Source of the DNA: Paenibacillus sp. FSL R5-0912 | GTDB lineage: Bacteria; Bacillota; Bacilli; Paenibacillales; Paenibacillaceae | Assembly: GCF_000758605.1 (NCBI RefSeq) | Contig: NZ_CP009282.1 | Span: 4,774,001 to 4,838,000 of the forward strand | DNA: 64,000 bases | Direction of reading: 5' to 3' | Shown: positions 17,504 to 25,936 of the stretch, piece by piece | Layout of the letters: each line of letters begins with the position of its first letter | How positions within the stretch are numbered: position 1 is the stretch's first letter | Notes under the pieces: model-generated | Seen by the model: only the letters and a program-made list of their open reading frames with translations | What the model was told of the DNA's origin: nothing | The model's database searches: none | Program-made: the position numbers and the translations under genes

Positions 17504-17686
17504 AATGTTGTACGTTTTGCAACTCGGGATCATTGATAACTGGGTATTTGGGCGGAATGTTGTATGAAATACAACAATTATCCCATTTATCGGCTTGATG
17601 ACGGAGGAATACTGCATTTCGTACAACAATTTGCGATTACGGCTGATATTACAAGGAAATTGTTGTACTTTGTGCAACACTTCCAT
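17504..17686. repeat. Dispersed intergenic repeat, copy A
   Basis: This 183-bp element is clearly related to 53332-53512. Both begin with AATGTTGTACGTTTT and share the 17-mer TGTTGTATGAAATACAA at the same offset of 54 bases. The unit is made of four short imperfect palindromes of the form TGTTGTA..TACAACA, about 50 bp apart. It lies with the exporter terminator in the 374-bp gap between 17349 and 17724; the rest of that gap holds nothing I can name. It encodes no credible protein and has no obvious terminal repeats or transposase. Confidence 0.75.
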
Positions 17687-17723
17687 CATCGAAGGGGGTG
17701 AGAGTGCCCCCACACTTTTATTT

Positions 17724-18428
17724 TCATTTACCAAGCGGAATCGCCCCGCTGTCTCTGGCGTCTGTTATGATTTTGGAAGCAGCCACTTCCCCGTCCTCAT
17801 CAAACCCTTCAATCTCAAACGGGACACCCGCCGTAACCGGCTGAAAAGCGAACCAAATCGTCCGGTCTGATCCGACTTTAATCAGCTTCGCTTCGGAGGT
17901 ATCCGTTCCTGCCTCCTTCTGCTCGACTGTAATATGCTGAATGGACGGGTTCAGAACTTCTCCGATCACCATGGGAAATGGAGTCGAAATATGCTCCAGT
18001 TCAGGAAAACACATATAGTTTAATGCAGAGCTGTCCGGATCTCCGCCCATTCCGTAGCCGCCTCCCCATACCCACTTCCATCCGAGCCAGGTTTTGCGGA
18101 CATACTCTACTTGAAGATTATTGCTATCTTGCTGGCCCGCCCGGGTAAGAAATACCAGCTCCCCTCTGGCTGCAGGCTCCTGATGAATTACTGTCATCGA
18201 GTCGGAGCCGCGGAACAGCCGGACAGCTTCTTCCGGACTTTTGCCAAGTGGAATTTGGAGGGTCTGCTCCATTCCGAGTGAGCGGGACATCCGCTGGTCA
18301 GACCATCCGCCAGGTCTTTCATACATATACAAAAGTAAATAGAGTACGGCTACGGAAACTAGAATCACTCCGGCAGCCATCCCCAATCTCCGGCTATTCT
18401 TCATGAATAATTGCATCCCCTGTCCCAT
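17724..18428 (-). CDS. Hypothetical membrane-anchored protein
   Basis: Protein of 234 residues, single hydrophobic helix near the N-terminus (GMAAGVILVSVAVLYLLLYMY, about 16-36) and a mainly extracellular remainder with no domain I recognise. The region around 112-130 is Trp/Gly rich (WLGWKWVWGGGYG). The start is unsure: ATGs at 18428, 18416 and 18404 are all in frame and none has ideal spacing to the GGGGAT-like site. The C-terminal part (about 160-225) looks like a small beta domain. It stands alone next to the intergenic repeat. Function unknown. Confidence 0.65.
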   Translation of the reverse strand: MGQGMQLFMKNSRRLGMAAGVILVSVAVLYLLLYMYERPGGWSDQRMSRSLGMEQTLQIPLGKSPEEAVRLFRGSDSMTVIHQEPAARGELVFLTRAGQQDSNNLQVEYVRKTWLGWKWVWGGGYGMGGDPDSSALNYMCFPELEHISTPFPMVIGEVLNPSIQHITVEQKEAGTDTSEAKLIKVGSDRTIWFAFQPVTAGVPFEIEGFDEDGEVAASKIITDARDSGAIPLGK

Positions 18429-18572
18429 GTGTTTACGCTTACAATACCTTCCATAATACTATAGAATATTTCCGGACAGAATACAAAAAAGCCCATAGAG
18501 CCAGCCCCAGAGGGCCTGTCTACAGGCTGTTTGCAATACAATATACTAATGTAGCTGCTGTATTAGGATTGA

Positions 18573-19130
18573 TTATTTAACTTCATTTGCTCCGGTTACT
18601 TTGCCTTCGATCACAGCAGTAGCCTTCACATCTTCACTTGCATAGTACAGGTTGCCGTCGATGGTAGCATCTTTGTACAGGTTGAATCCGTTAGCTTCTA
18701 CATATACGTCACCTTTGATTGTACCGCCTTGAACGCGGAAGTTCTCGCTCTGCACAGTTACTTTAGGTGCTGTCAGAGTATAGGTAGCTGTAACCTTGTG
18801 GTCTGCATCTTGTGCATACAGGGCAAGCTTACGATAGATTGCTGCACTTGCATCGCCTTTGTCATGGAATTCACCGGCTACAACAACATCCTTGTCCACG
18901 GTCAGATCGTTCAGAACCGCTATAATCCAGTTGCCGCTTTCGCTTACAGCAGCAGTGAAGGCATCTGCCTGGTTAACGATCGAAGCCGTGCTTTTTGCAT
19001 CAGTCTGCTCTGTGGCTGGAGCTGTAGTTGCTGCTGCCCCTGCATCATTAGCTGCATTATTATTCGATCCACAACCCGACAACAATGCTGCGGATACCCC
19101 TGCTACTACTAAAACTTTGAATAATTTCAT
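18573..19130 (-). CDS. Putative lipoprotein with polymer-like beta repeats
   Basis: Lipid-anchored secreted protein of 185 residues. Signal peptide with lipobox LLSGC, then an Ala/Thr-rich linker (about 25-50). The C-terminal half has a repeated pattern of short strands (VTVQSENFRVQGGTIKGDVY, VEANGFNLYKDATIDGNLYY) that resembles beta-helical, bactofilin-like folds. AGGGGG lies eight bases before the ATG, and a good sigma-A-like promoter is at 19163-19190. It is monocistronic. No catalytic residues are visible; role unknown. Confidence 0.75.
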   Translation of the reverse strand: MKLFKVLVVAGVSAALLSGCGSNNNAANDAGAAATTAPATEQTDAKSTASIVNQADAFTAAVSESGNWIIAVLNDLTVDKDVVVAGEFHDKGDASAAIYRKLALYAQDADHKVTATYTLTAPKVTVQSENFRVQGGTIKGDVYVEANGFNLYKDATIDGNLYYASEDVKATAVIEGKVTGANEVK

Positions 19131-19162
19131 TTTTATTCCCCCTGTTTCTTTTAATTAACTTT

Positions 19163-19190
19163 ATTATATATTAAAATTTTATGATAACAA
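19163..19190 (-). promoter_or_regulatory. Sigma-A-like promoter of the lipoprotein gene
   Basis: Minus strand: TTGTTA (19185-19190), 16 bp, TATAAT (19163-19168). Just upstream, TTTGTG and CACAAA flank an A-rich spacer near 19205-19230 and could be an operator. Confidence 0.7.
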
Positions 19191-19276
19191 AGTGATAGTT
19201 TTCACGAATTTGTGTCTTTTTTCACAAACAAGCATTTTGATTGTTTCATATCGTGCAAAATGCAGGCATTTCATGC

Positions 19277-19858
19277 TTATTTGTCTAATTTTGTACGCGA
19301 ACCTTCAGCGGCTGATCCTTTCAATTCTAAGGCCTCCCACTCCTCTCTAAGCAGTCCCATTCGAATAGAATCATAGAATTGCCCGTCGTAGTACCGGCAT
19401 TTCCGGAGTCTTGCTTCCATCGTCATGCCTAATTTCACCCCGGTCCTAATCATCCGCACATTCCCGGACCATGTGGTATAGCCTACACGGACCAGCGGAT
19501 AAGCATTGAACAGATGACCGATCCATAGCCTGAGAGCTTTTGTCCCGTAACCACTGCTCCAATATGCCGGATCATAGATGATAATGCCCATTTCCAGCCA
19601 TAAGGATGGCTTATGCTCCCAATAGTAACTGACGTCGCCTATAACCTCGCCCTCTACTTCTATTACCCAATTATTTCCGCATCCAACAATCTCCGCTCTG
19701 TTCCCATAATACTCTTCCCACGGAATCCGCTTGTGTTCGTAGTAAGGCGCATCCCATTTCTTCCACTCCGGTGCTTCCTCTTTATGTGAGAGCTCCCACA
19801 GTCTGAACAGATCCCCTTCAGCTATGGGCCGAATCACCAATTCCTTATCCTGATACAT
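19277..19858 (-). CDS. GNAT-family acetyltransferase (RimJ/RimL-like)
   Basis: Cytoplasmic N-acetyltransferase of 193 residues. Features include LVIRPIAEGDLFRLWEL at the N-terminus, EVEGEVIGDVSYYWE, the acetyl-CoA loop region YWSSGYGTKALRLWIGHLF (about 110-130) and a final VGYTTWSGNVRMIRTGVKLGM with MEARLRKCRYYDGQFYDSI, the pattern of RimJ/RimL relatives that acetylate protein N-termini, antibiotics or small amines. GGAGGG precedes the ATG. Monocistronic. It is similar in type to the acetyltransferases of Bacillus annotated YoaA/YjcK, but the substrate is not inferable. Confidence 0.9.
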   Translation of the reverse strand: MYQDKELVIRPIAEGDLFRLWELSHKEEAPEWKKWDAPYYEHKRIPWEEYYGNRAEIVGCGNNWVIEVEGEVIGDVSYYWEHKPSLWLEMGIIIYDPAYWSSGYGTKALRLWIGHLFNAYPLVRVGYTTWSGNVRMIRTGVKLGMTMEARLRKCRYYDGQFYDSIRMGLLREEWEALELKGSAAEGSRTKLDK

Positions 19859-20022
19859 AGATACCCTCCGATGCAGCTAATATTTTACATACTGATATTA
19901 TATTAACTGAATAGGTGAGGCGGTTGCCGGTAGTGAACATTTATAATTAAGGAATACTGGATGTAACGGCTGCTGTAAACTTTTCACGGAGCTTAGCGTT
20001 GTATAGGGGAAGGGGGCAGGAC

Positions 20023-20517
20023 ATGGCCAAAGAAACCATTCATCACTTTCTGCAGCAAGCCGGAACTTTGCTATACCGGTACTTGAGAAAACGCGGACTC
20101 GCCCGCGAGGATGCTGAAGATATCGTTCAGGACACCTGTTATAAATACTTAATCTATCAGGATGGCATCGGCCCGAAACAAGTCATGGGCTGGATGTTCC
20201 GGGTAGCGACTAATCAATTCTATGATCTTAAGAGGAAAGATAAACGCCATCCCACGGTCGATGTTGACGACATTCAGCTTCTTTCTTTGACCCATCTGCC
20301 GGAGATTCAGCTGCTGAGGCGGGAAACCGCACAGAATATCCGCGACACACTGTCTCTGCTCTCTGAGCAGCATCAGGAGCTGCTGATTCTCAAATATGAG
20401 CTGAACCTGACCTACAAGGAGCTCTCATCCCTGTACGGTATGAATGAGAATACGCTCAAGACTCATGTTACGCGCGCCAAAAACCAATTCATCAAACACT
20501 ATAGGGAGGGTCAATAA
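20023..20517 (+). CDS. ECF-type RNA polymerase sigma factor
   Basis: Sigma factor of 164 residues. Region 2 is seen as LRKRGLAREDAEDIVQDTCYKYL and GWMFRVATNQFYDLKRK; region 4 as LSLLSEQHQELLILKYELNLTYKELSSLYGMNENTLKTHVTRAK. The ATG at 20023 has GGAAGGGGG upstream and is preferred over a TTG eight codons earlier. Its stop TAA abuts the start ATG of the anti-sigma gene. ECF sigma factors of the SigM/SigV class respond to envelope stress and are held inactive by the downstream membrane protein; that is the likely arrangement here. Confidence 0.93.
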   Translation: MAKETIHHFLQQAGTLLYRYLRKRGLAREDAEDIVQDTCYKYLIYQDGIGPKQVMGWMFRVATNQFYDLKRKDKRHPTVDVDDIQLLSLTHLPEIQLLRRETAQNIRDTLSLLSEQHQELLILKYELNLTYKELSSLYGMNENTLKTHVTRAKNQFIKHYREGQ

Positions 20518-21510
20518 ATGGAACAGAATCAAGAACAGGACCAGTTTATTTTCGGAGGGAAGCAGGCTCAGCAGCTCATTCACAAAGCCAGACTCCGCTC
20601 CACCCTGAAGACCATTGGCATCATTGTTATCGTAACCCCCATTATTCTCGCCGTTATCTGGTATGGCCTCTACCATTTGAGGCTGTATCAGGGCAGCAAG
20701 GTACAATCAGAGATTCTCTGGAAAAATGAGATCAGCGCCCCCAATGTGCACATCAGCAACCAGTCGGTGAAATTAGATAGCTTTGGCGGCGAAACCTACA
20801 ATCAGACTTACAAATGGCTGGGAAATAAGCCTTATATCTGGCAGCCCATCGAGGAATCCTATAATCTGCTGGGCCGCTCCACCGGCAGGTATGGCGCATT
20901 CGGAGCGATTTCTCTGCCGGAACAGCTGAGCACAGCATCCACACACCGTTACAACTCTGCCACAGGGGACCGGGAAATGATCTTTTACCATCCGGAGATC
21001 GCTTATGAAACGTACGAGGACAGCATCAGTCTGCTGAAGCAGCTGGAAGACGATACACTTGTGGAGCTGGCTTTGTCTTTTGACCAAGCCTATACGCTGG
21101 AAGAGACCCGGAAGCTTCTCCCTGCCGGGGTGCAGCCTGTCTGGTTCTGGACGGATGCATATACCCCCTCTTATAAAAAATACCTGAAGGAAACGCGGCA
21201 AACCATCGCGGCTGATTCGATGATTATCTACGGATTTCACGGCGAGCAGTTCGCTCCTTACGGCGGTGTGGACTCCTTCATTAACAGTGTCGAGCAGCTG
21301 CGCAAGCACGGCAGGAACTTCACCTGGGAAGCAGATCAGGTTCATCAGAGCCTGGCCGGGGATAATGATATTCTGGAGCCGGAGGATATCACAATCATTG
21401 GCGCAGTCGTAACCGGCACCGCTAAACAGCTGGAAGCTCTGCAGAACCAGGCTTATATCAAAGGATCAACCTTCGGTGTTGTCTCTGATACCACCTCGCT
21501 TCCTGACTAA
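20518..21510 (+). CDS. Anti-sigma factor (sigma-factor regulator, YhdL-like)
   Basis: Membrane protein of 330 residues that should bind the sigma factor encoded just before it. A short cytoplasmic N-terminus (1-30, QFIFGGKQAQQLIHKARLRS) precedes one transmembrane helix (about 32-54, TIGIIVIVTPIILAVIWYGL), matching Sigma_reg_N, and the large extracellular part (60-330) with YEDSISLLKQLEDDTLVELALSF and VWFWTDAYTP fits Sigma_reg_C. It starts directly after the sigma stop, with AGGGAGG overlapping the end of that gene, so expression is coupled. The extracellular domain would sense the signal. Confidence 0.88.
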   Translation: MEQNQEQDQFIFGGKQAQQLIHKARLRSTLKTIGIIVIVTPIILAVIWYGLYHLRLYQGSKVQSEILWKNEISAPNVHISNQSVKLDSFGGETYNQTYKWLGNKPYIWQPIEESYNLLGRSTGRYGAFGAISLPEQLSTASTHRYNSATGDREMIFYHPEIAYETYEDSISLLKQLEDDTLVELALSFDQAYTLEETRKLLPAGVQPVWFWTDAYTPSYKKYLKETRQTIAADSMIIYGFHGEQFAPYGGVDSFINSVEQLRKHGRNFTWEADQVHQSLAGDNDILEPEDITIIGAVVTGTAKQLEALQNQAYIKGSTFGVVSDTTSLPD

Positions 21511-21665
21511 GCTGCCTTGGATTGGACATCTATACAGCAGACTGAGATAATACAAAGGAATCCTTCAAAGGTGGTGTAAGCAGATGCCGGCGACCTGGAC
21601 ATTTCATGCAAGCAGAATCAGAGTATCCCCCGCTCTTCAGTAATCATTTACAGGGGGAATGAAAG

Positions 21666-22310
21666 TTGAAAATTTCAGACCGTTTATTGAAACAATATCT
21701 GAAGCATGTGTATTGGATTTGCGGAGGGCCGTGCGGGGGTAAAAGCACCATGGCCGAATTGATATCCGCCAAGTGGGGAATGAATTATTATTCTTCCGAT
21801 GATCATTCGTTTGAATATAAGCAGCTGGCTAATCCGCAGGACCATCCGGCGATTCTCAGGTATTTCGTTGACTGGGAATGGTATTTCCTTGGACCGGATA
21901 ACGACAGGAACCAGTGGCTGGTGTCTGCTGCGGAAGAAAGCGTAGAATTTATCATTCTCGAGCTGCTGCAGATGGGTAATGCCAAGCCTATTGTGGTGGA
22001 CACGGATATTGCACCGGAATTTCTGCGGGCTATAGCTGGTGACGAGCGGATCGTATATGTGTATGCGGAGGACGAGCTGATCCGCAGGGACTACTTCAAC
22101 CGTGATCATCTGCGGGGAATGCTGGATCTCTTCCCTGATCTATCCGATCCGGAACGGGCTAAGCGTGAGACGCTGGATGGTATCATTGAGAATACACATC
22201 GTTCTCTGCAGCAGGCAAGACAGCATCACGTGCAGCACTATATAAGAAATGCCCATACTACCAAAGAAGAGATGCTGTCCAGAATTGAGGCGCATTTCGG
22301 ATTACATTAG
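21666..22310 (+). CDS. P-loop NTPase / small-molecule kinase-like protein
   Basis: Cytoplasmic protein of 214 residues with a Walker A motif GGPCGGKS (20-27) and an Asp-rich second motif IVVDTDIAPEF, the arrangement of adenylate/shikimate-type kinases. AEDELIRRDYFNRDHLRG may form the lid. The start is TTG at 21666, 11 bases after AGGGGG; no ATG fits as well. A possible 19-residue frame at 21584-21643 lies upstream but is weakly supported. The gene ends just before a terminator. The substrate is unknown; annotators may call it AAA-family ATPase. Confidence 0.8.
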   Translation: MKISDRLLKQYLKHVYWICGGPCGGKSTMAELISAKWGMNYYSSDDHSFEYKQLANPQDHPAILRYFVDWEWYFLGPDNDRNQWLVSAAEESVEFIILELLQMGNAKPIVVDTDIAPEFLRAIAGDERIVYVYAEDELIRRDYFNRDHLRGMLDLFPDLSDPERAKRETLDGIIENTHRSLQQARQHHVQHYIRNAHTTKEEMLSRIEAHFGLH

Positions 22311-22313
22311 AAC

Positions 22314-22349
22314 CACCCGGCCACCGTTCATACGGTGGCCGGGTGTGTT
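22314..22349 (+). terminator. Rho-independent terminator
   Basis: CACCCGGCCACCG (22314-22326) and CGGTGGCCGGGTG (22333-22345) form a perfect 13-bp stem with a 6-base loop, followed by TGTTT. It ends the kinase-like gene, and the next gene begins 19 bases later. Confidence 0.8.
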
Positions 22350-22367
22350 TCACGAAAGGACACAACT

Positions 22368-23324
22368 ATGAACCTGTCAGCACTTTCCGACTCCCTTGAG
22401 CCGCTGAACCTGCGGAGCTGTCTGATCCAGCAGCAGGGCCGTCTGATCTTTGAACATTATAGAGATCAGCGCACTTCTTCCGAGATTGCCAAGATCAACT
22501 CCTGCACCAAGAGCATACTCTCCGCGCTGGTCTGCATCGCGATGGACCAAGGCCAGCTTTCCGGTCCTTCGGCTCCTATCAGCGAATTCTTCCCGCAGCT
22601 CAGCCGTGACGCTGATACACGCAAGCAGCAAATTACAATCGGACAGCTGCTCACCATGTCTGCCGGCTTTCGCTGGACCGAATTCGGCGGCGCGAATTCC
22701 TTCCCCAAGATGACCCGTTCCCCCCATTGGGTGAACTATGTACTGGAGCAGCCGCTTGCGGATGAACCGGGTACCCGGATGGAGTACAACTCAGGGATAT
22801 CGCAATTACTGTCGTCTATTGTGGTGCAGGCTTCAGGAATGAGCACAGCAAGATTCGCCGAGCAATATCTCTTCGGACCTCTCGGAATTACGGAGTATGA
22901 GTGGGAGAGTGATCCCCAAGGCATCCATACGGGCGGATACGGGTTGAAGCTGGGGCCTGCCAGCCTGCTGAATTTCGGACAGCTGTATTTACAGCAGGGA
23001 GTCTGGGAGAATTCGCAGATTATTTCCAGCGAATGGGTAGCACGTTCGGCACAGCCCGCTATGCAGACTGAGCCGCCCCGCCATGGCGGATACGGCTGGC
23101 ACTGGTGGACAGACTCAATAGCAGGTGATACCAGAACCGGAGAGTCTGCTGCGGTGGATTATTATTATGCACGGGGCTATGCAGGGCAGTTTGTATATGT
23201 ACTGCCGGAGCTTGAGACGGTGGTCGTGCTGACCCGGGACAATATGCGGGGCCGCAACAATCCGCCGCCTGACGTATTCGGCGAGTATATCGCACCGCAG
23301 CTTATGAATCCAAGCGGACTTTAG
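22368..23324 (+). CDS. Serine hydrolase of the beta-lactamase class C/DD-peptidase fold
   Basis: Protein of 318 residues. The catalytic SxxK is S45-C-T-K48, the second motif Y140-N141-S is in MEYNSG, and the third conserved region is HGGYGWHWWTDS (about 229-240). These match Pfam Beta-lactamase (class C-like esterases, penicillin-binding-like peptidases). No signal peptide is seen, so it is probably cytoplasmic, more likely an esterase or peptidase than an antibiotic-destroying enzyme. The ATG at 22368 has GAAAGGA seven bases upstream; an earlier in-frame start overlaps the preceding terminator. Substrate unknown. Confidence 0.88.
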   Translation: MNLSALSDSLEPLNLRSCLIQQQGRLIFEHYRDQRTSSEIAKINSCTKSILSALVCIAMDQGQLSGPSAPISEFFPQLSRDADTRKQQITIGQLLTMSAGFRWTEFGGANSFPKMTRSPHWVNYVLEQPLADEPGTRMEYNSGISQLLSSIVVQASGMSTARFAEQYLFGPLGITEYEWESDPQGIHTGGYGLKLGPASLLNFGQLYLQQGVWENSQIISSEWVARSAQPAMQTEPPRHGGYGWHWWTDSIAGDTRTGESAAVDYYYARGYAGQFVYVLPELETVVVLTRDNMRGRNNPPPDVFGEYIAPQLMNPSGL

Positions 23325-23404
23325 CAGCTTGCAAATAAGCTGCCTCTCCGGTGAAACCAAGCAGCTCCCCGCCTTCTTCCTGTACGCTGAAGAAATTCAA
23401 AAAA

Positions 23405-23495
23405 CTCCATTTCAGCCGGAAGGGCGAAATGGAGCAGCTTATGTATATACGCATAAATCCCCGCTGCCTGATTGCTTGAGGCACGGGGATTTATG
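23405..23495. repeat. Two strong adjacent hairpins
   Basis: The first pairs CTCCATTTC (23405-23413) with GAAATGGAG (23426-23434). The second, 23452-23495, pairs CATAAATCCCCG with CGGGGATTTATG and, inside, TGCCT with AGGCA, giving 17 base pairs broken by one bulged C. Neither has a T run after it on either strand, so simple termination is not obvious; they may stabilise the 3' end of the serine hydrolase mRNA or be a palindromic repeat element. Confidence 0.7.
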
Positions 23496-24188
23496 TGTTA
23501 ATTCCTGTATTCACTTCAATCATTTCCTCCTGGTAACAAAGCCATATCCCTGACATGGTGATTGTTCTAATTTCATATTACCGTGTTGCCCGTTCGCTCC
23601 TATTCGGAGTGTTGCTCCATGTCCTGCATATGGGGTGGATTCCCGCGTACACGATTTCACGAAAAACGTTTTCACGGACGCTTTTCCTGCTGTGAAGAAT
23701 CGTTTTAGTACGCTTCGCTAACCTTTTTCAACGGAATCACGCTCTTTCTTCCGCAAGATTACTCTTGCTTGAATGAATAGCTTTGGTTCATCTTCAAAGA
23801 TTTGCTCTTGGGTTCCCGCATACCCACGATCTGCCAGAAGATGTTATCATCCACCTTCCCTATCAGCAGCCGATTCCGGCACGCTTCGCTAACGCTAGTA
23901 CATCGGGATTCTCTCCTTTCCTTCATTCATTGCTAAATTTAGGAATGAGGCAATCACCTGTGGTTACCACCTGTATATTGTTGCTTGTGGTTCCTTTGGT
24001 GATGTCTACATTATACACTGGGATCGATAAAATTTAAAACTTCAAAAAACTGCATATCCCGTCATTATCCTTGATATTCCCCACTCTTTATGAGCAGAAT
24101 GCCCATGTCTAACGATTACTCTTTGTAAAGATTATTTGCTCCCGCATGCTGTATCCATGTCATGTATGCGTTATCATTGAACAGATTT
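23496..24188. other. Gene-poor region, possibly decayed sequence
   Basis: About 690 bp with no convincing gene. The 13-mer ACGCTTCGCTAAC occurs twice (23710-23722 and 23881-23893), 171 bp apart. The minus strand holds several interrupted but protein-like stretches in different frames, including a 55-codon frame at 23926-23759 and a longer interrupted one reading ADRGYAGTQEQIFED and later GHGATLRIGANGQHG; none has a ribosome site. This is what a mutated gene or mobile element could look like, but I cannot name the source. Confidence 0.4.
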
Positions 24189-24231
24189 CCGGCCGGCATT
24201 CGGGATAAATTTCAGAATGCCGGCCGGTTTA
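24189..24231. terminator. GC-rich terminator hairpin
   Basis: CCGGCCGGCATTC (24189-24201) and GAATGCCGGCCGG (24215-24227) form a perfect 13-bp stem immediately after the stop of the CPBP protease gene, with TTTATTT on the plus-strand side. Confidence 0.8.
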
Positions 24232-24232
24232 T

Positions 24233-24991
24233 TTACATGGACAGACTATTATTTTCATTCCGCCGGGTCAAGACCACTAACAGATAGATACCATAAATTA
24301 AGTACATGATATTCAGAATACCCACAAACAGAACCTCATTCTCCACATTGTCATTGCTGACCATCGCCAGAGCATCATAAATGAAATGAAAGGCGATCAG
24401 CGGAATGATATTGTTGCCTGCCTCAATCAGTAAGGCGAGGACGCAGCCCAGCAGCAGTGCATTGGCAACCTGGAGAAGTGTGCTTATGATATCTTTTCCG
24501 CCAAACGCATTGACCATATGTAGAACACCAAAGAATACGGACGAGAAAATAATATAAAATACAGGGCCCTTATGCTTCAGCTTATCTCTGATGATTCCCC
24601 GGAAAATGGATTCCTCAGTATACCCCACAATCATCGTCATGATCACGATACTGATCACTTCAGCCGCCGTCATCTTCACATTGATTCCAGCCATAACCGG
24701 CTGGGCTACCGCAAGAATCAGCAGGGGGATGTAGAACAGCACAGGTTTGGCCTGCTTGGCGTCAAGCTTGCGGAAGCCGAATCTCACTAGTGAGGAATCC
24801 TTCCGCTTCATATATACAGTAACGATGATGGCCATAACCAGGAAAGCACAGGCCTGGGCATTCCTTATCCCCATGTCTCCAAACTCCTGAATGGATGCTA
24901 CTGCAGATGCTACTGAAACTAGAAAGGTCAGGACGACTCCCAGCATCAGCGAGAAAATAACAGGGTGTCCTTTGGCAGCGGTGTTCTTCAT
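24233..24991 (-). CDS. CPBP-family intramembrane glutamic endopeptidase
   Basis: Polytopic membrane protein of 252 residues with about seven hydrophobic helices. The CPBP (Abi/CAAX-like) motifs are present: E126-E127 and R131 in YTEESIFRG, H158 in FFGVLHMV and H202 in LIAFHFIYD. The family includes Rce1-type prenyl-protein proteases and bacteriocin self-immunity proteins. AAAGGAGAT precedes the ATG. No bacteriocin gene is seen next to it, so an immunity role is only a possibility. Monocistronic, followed by a strong hairpin. Confidence 0.9.
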   Translation of the reverse strand: MKNTAAKGHPVIFSLMLGVVLTFLVSVASAVASIQEFGDMGIRNAQACAFLVMAIIVTVYMKRKDSSLVRFGFRKLDAKQAKPVLFYIPLLILAVAQPVMAGINVKMTAAEVISIVIMTMIVGYTEESIFRGIIRDKLKHKGPVFYIIFSSVFFGVLHMVNAFGGKDIISTLLQVANALLLGCVLALLIEAGNNIIPLIAFHFIYDALAMVSNDNVENEVLFVGILNIMYLIYGIYLLVVLTRRNENNSLSM

Positions 24992-25152
24992 CTCTTATCT
25001 CCTTTTATGTAGTTGGTTTCATCATTGTCATCCAAGGACAATAATGGATTTATTGTAAACGATCCCTTGGAAATATACTACAATTTTCACTGCAGTTCTC
25101 ATTCCTCTACTAGCGAACACATGAATGGATTCATCCGCTGACTTGCCGCCTT

Positions 25153-25368
25153 CTACAACAATCTGTTTTTAATCAGCAGAACTGCTTCATCCAGCCCCAT
25201 CTCACTTGTATCCACCGTATGTGAATGCATTCCTGCATAAGTTCTTATCCGTTCCAGACTCCGATTGATCTGCTCCTCCGTTCTATGATCTTCCTGCATC
25301 CGCTGCCTGAGTGCTGATGAACTCTTGCCAACGCCCATTGTACCGTTTACGATGATGAGCTTTTTCAA
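25153..25368 (-). pseudogene. P-loop nucleotide kinase-like gene with internal deletion
   Basis: The frame gives a 71-residue protein. It starts MKKLIIVNGTMGVGKSS, a perfect kinase P-loop, but then passes at once into ALRQRMQEDHRTEEQINRSL and IRTYAGMHSHTVDTS, which in relatives I remember lies near the C-terminus of a protein of about 170 residues. About 90-100 codons covering the substrate-binding core seem to be missing, with the frame kept. TTG start and AAGGAG (eight bases upstream) are intact, so a short product could still be made. Either a recent loss of function or a reduced protein; I favour decay. Confidence 0.7.
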
Positions 25369-25547
25369 TACAATCTCTCCTTAAAATAACCGTATTGTCA
25401 TATCCTACATTGTAATAGCTACTGCAATATATCACATCACTTTACCTAATATTCCAGTGGGAAATACGGCTGACGCATGCTATAATCTCTGAGTCCTATA
25501 GTGAGAATTGAACATAAGTATGGGGGTTGCAGGAGGTTTCGCTCAAC

Positions 25548-25916
25548 ATGAACAGTCCTATTAAAATCTTTAAAGTAACCGTCCAGCTGGAGAAGGATGA
25601 ATATGATGTCGATGTCACTCATTGGAGACTGCTGACGGAAACGAACCGCTACTATGAAATCAAACCCGAAAGCGGCCCTGTAAAGCGGATTTACAAAGAA
25701 AAATTGAATACGGTAGTGGATGATACCAAATCCTATACAGATGGATATCTGGCTTGTTCGGCATTCTGTATCGAAGACCGTATTCATGATATGCATATCC
25801 TAATGCTGCACAAGCTGCAAATGAAGGTCAAAGCCTATATGGATGAGCTGCAGCTGAATCAGCAGGCCATCGAGCTGCAGATCAAGAGCCCCAAGACTGT
25901 ACCGCACAAGAAGTAA
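25548..25916 (+). CDS. Hypothetical protein
   Basis: Protein of 122 residues, charged, with no signal peptide or membrane helix. The N-terminal part (MNSPIKIFKVTVQLEKDEYDVDVTHWR) looks like beta strands, the C-terminal 40 residues like a long amphipathic helix (HILMLHKLQMKVKAYMDELQ). The ATG at 25548 follows GGAGG at 11 bases; an in-frame TTG at 25527 overlaps that site. It stands alone and is followed by a strong terminator. I do not recognise the family. Confidence 0.7.
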   Translation: MNSPIKIFKVTVQLEKDEYDVDVTHWRLLTETNRYYEIKPESGPVKRIYKEKLNTVVDDTKSYTDGYLACSAFCIEDRIHDMHILMLHKLQMKVKAYMDELQLNQQAIELQIKSPKTVPHKK

Positions 25917-25936
25917 CCCTATTCAGCTGGCGGCAC

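Noticed and set aside
18513..18535. GCCTGT-CT-ACAGGC hairpin after the lipoprotein gene
   Set aside because: Short stem without a T run; too weak to call a terminator.
21584..21643. 19-residue frame with AAAGGTGG ahead of the P-loop kinase gene
   Set aside because: Could be a leader peptide, but nothing links it to regulation and no terminator/antiterminator pair is seen.
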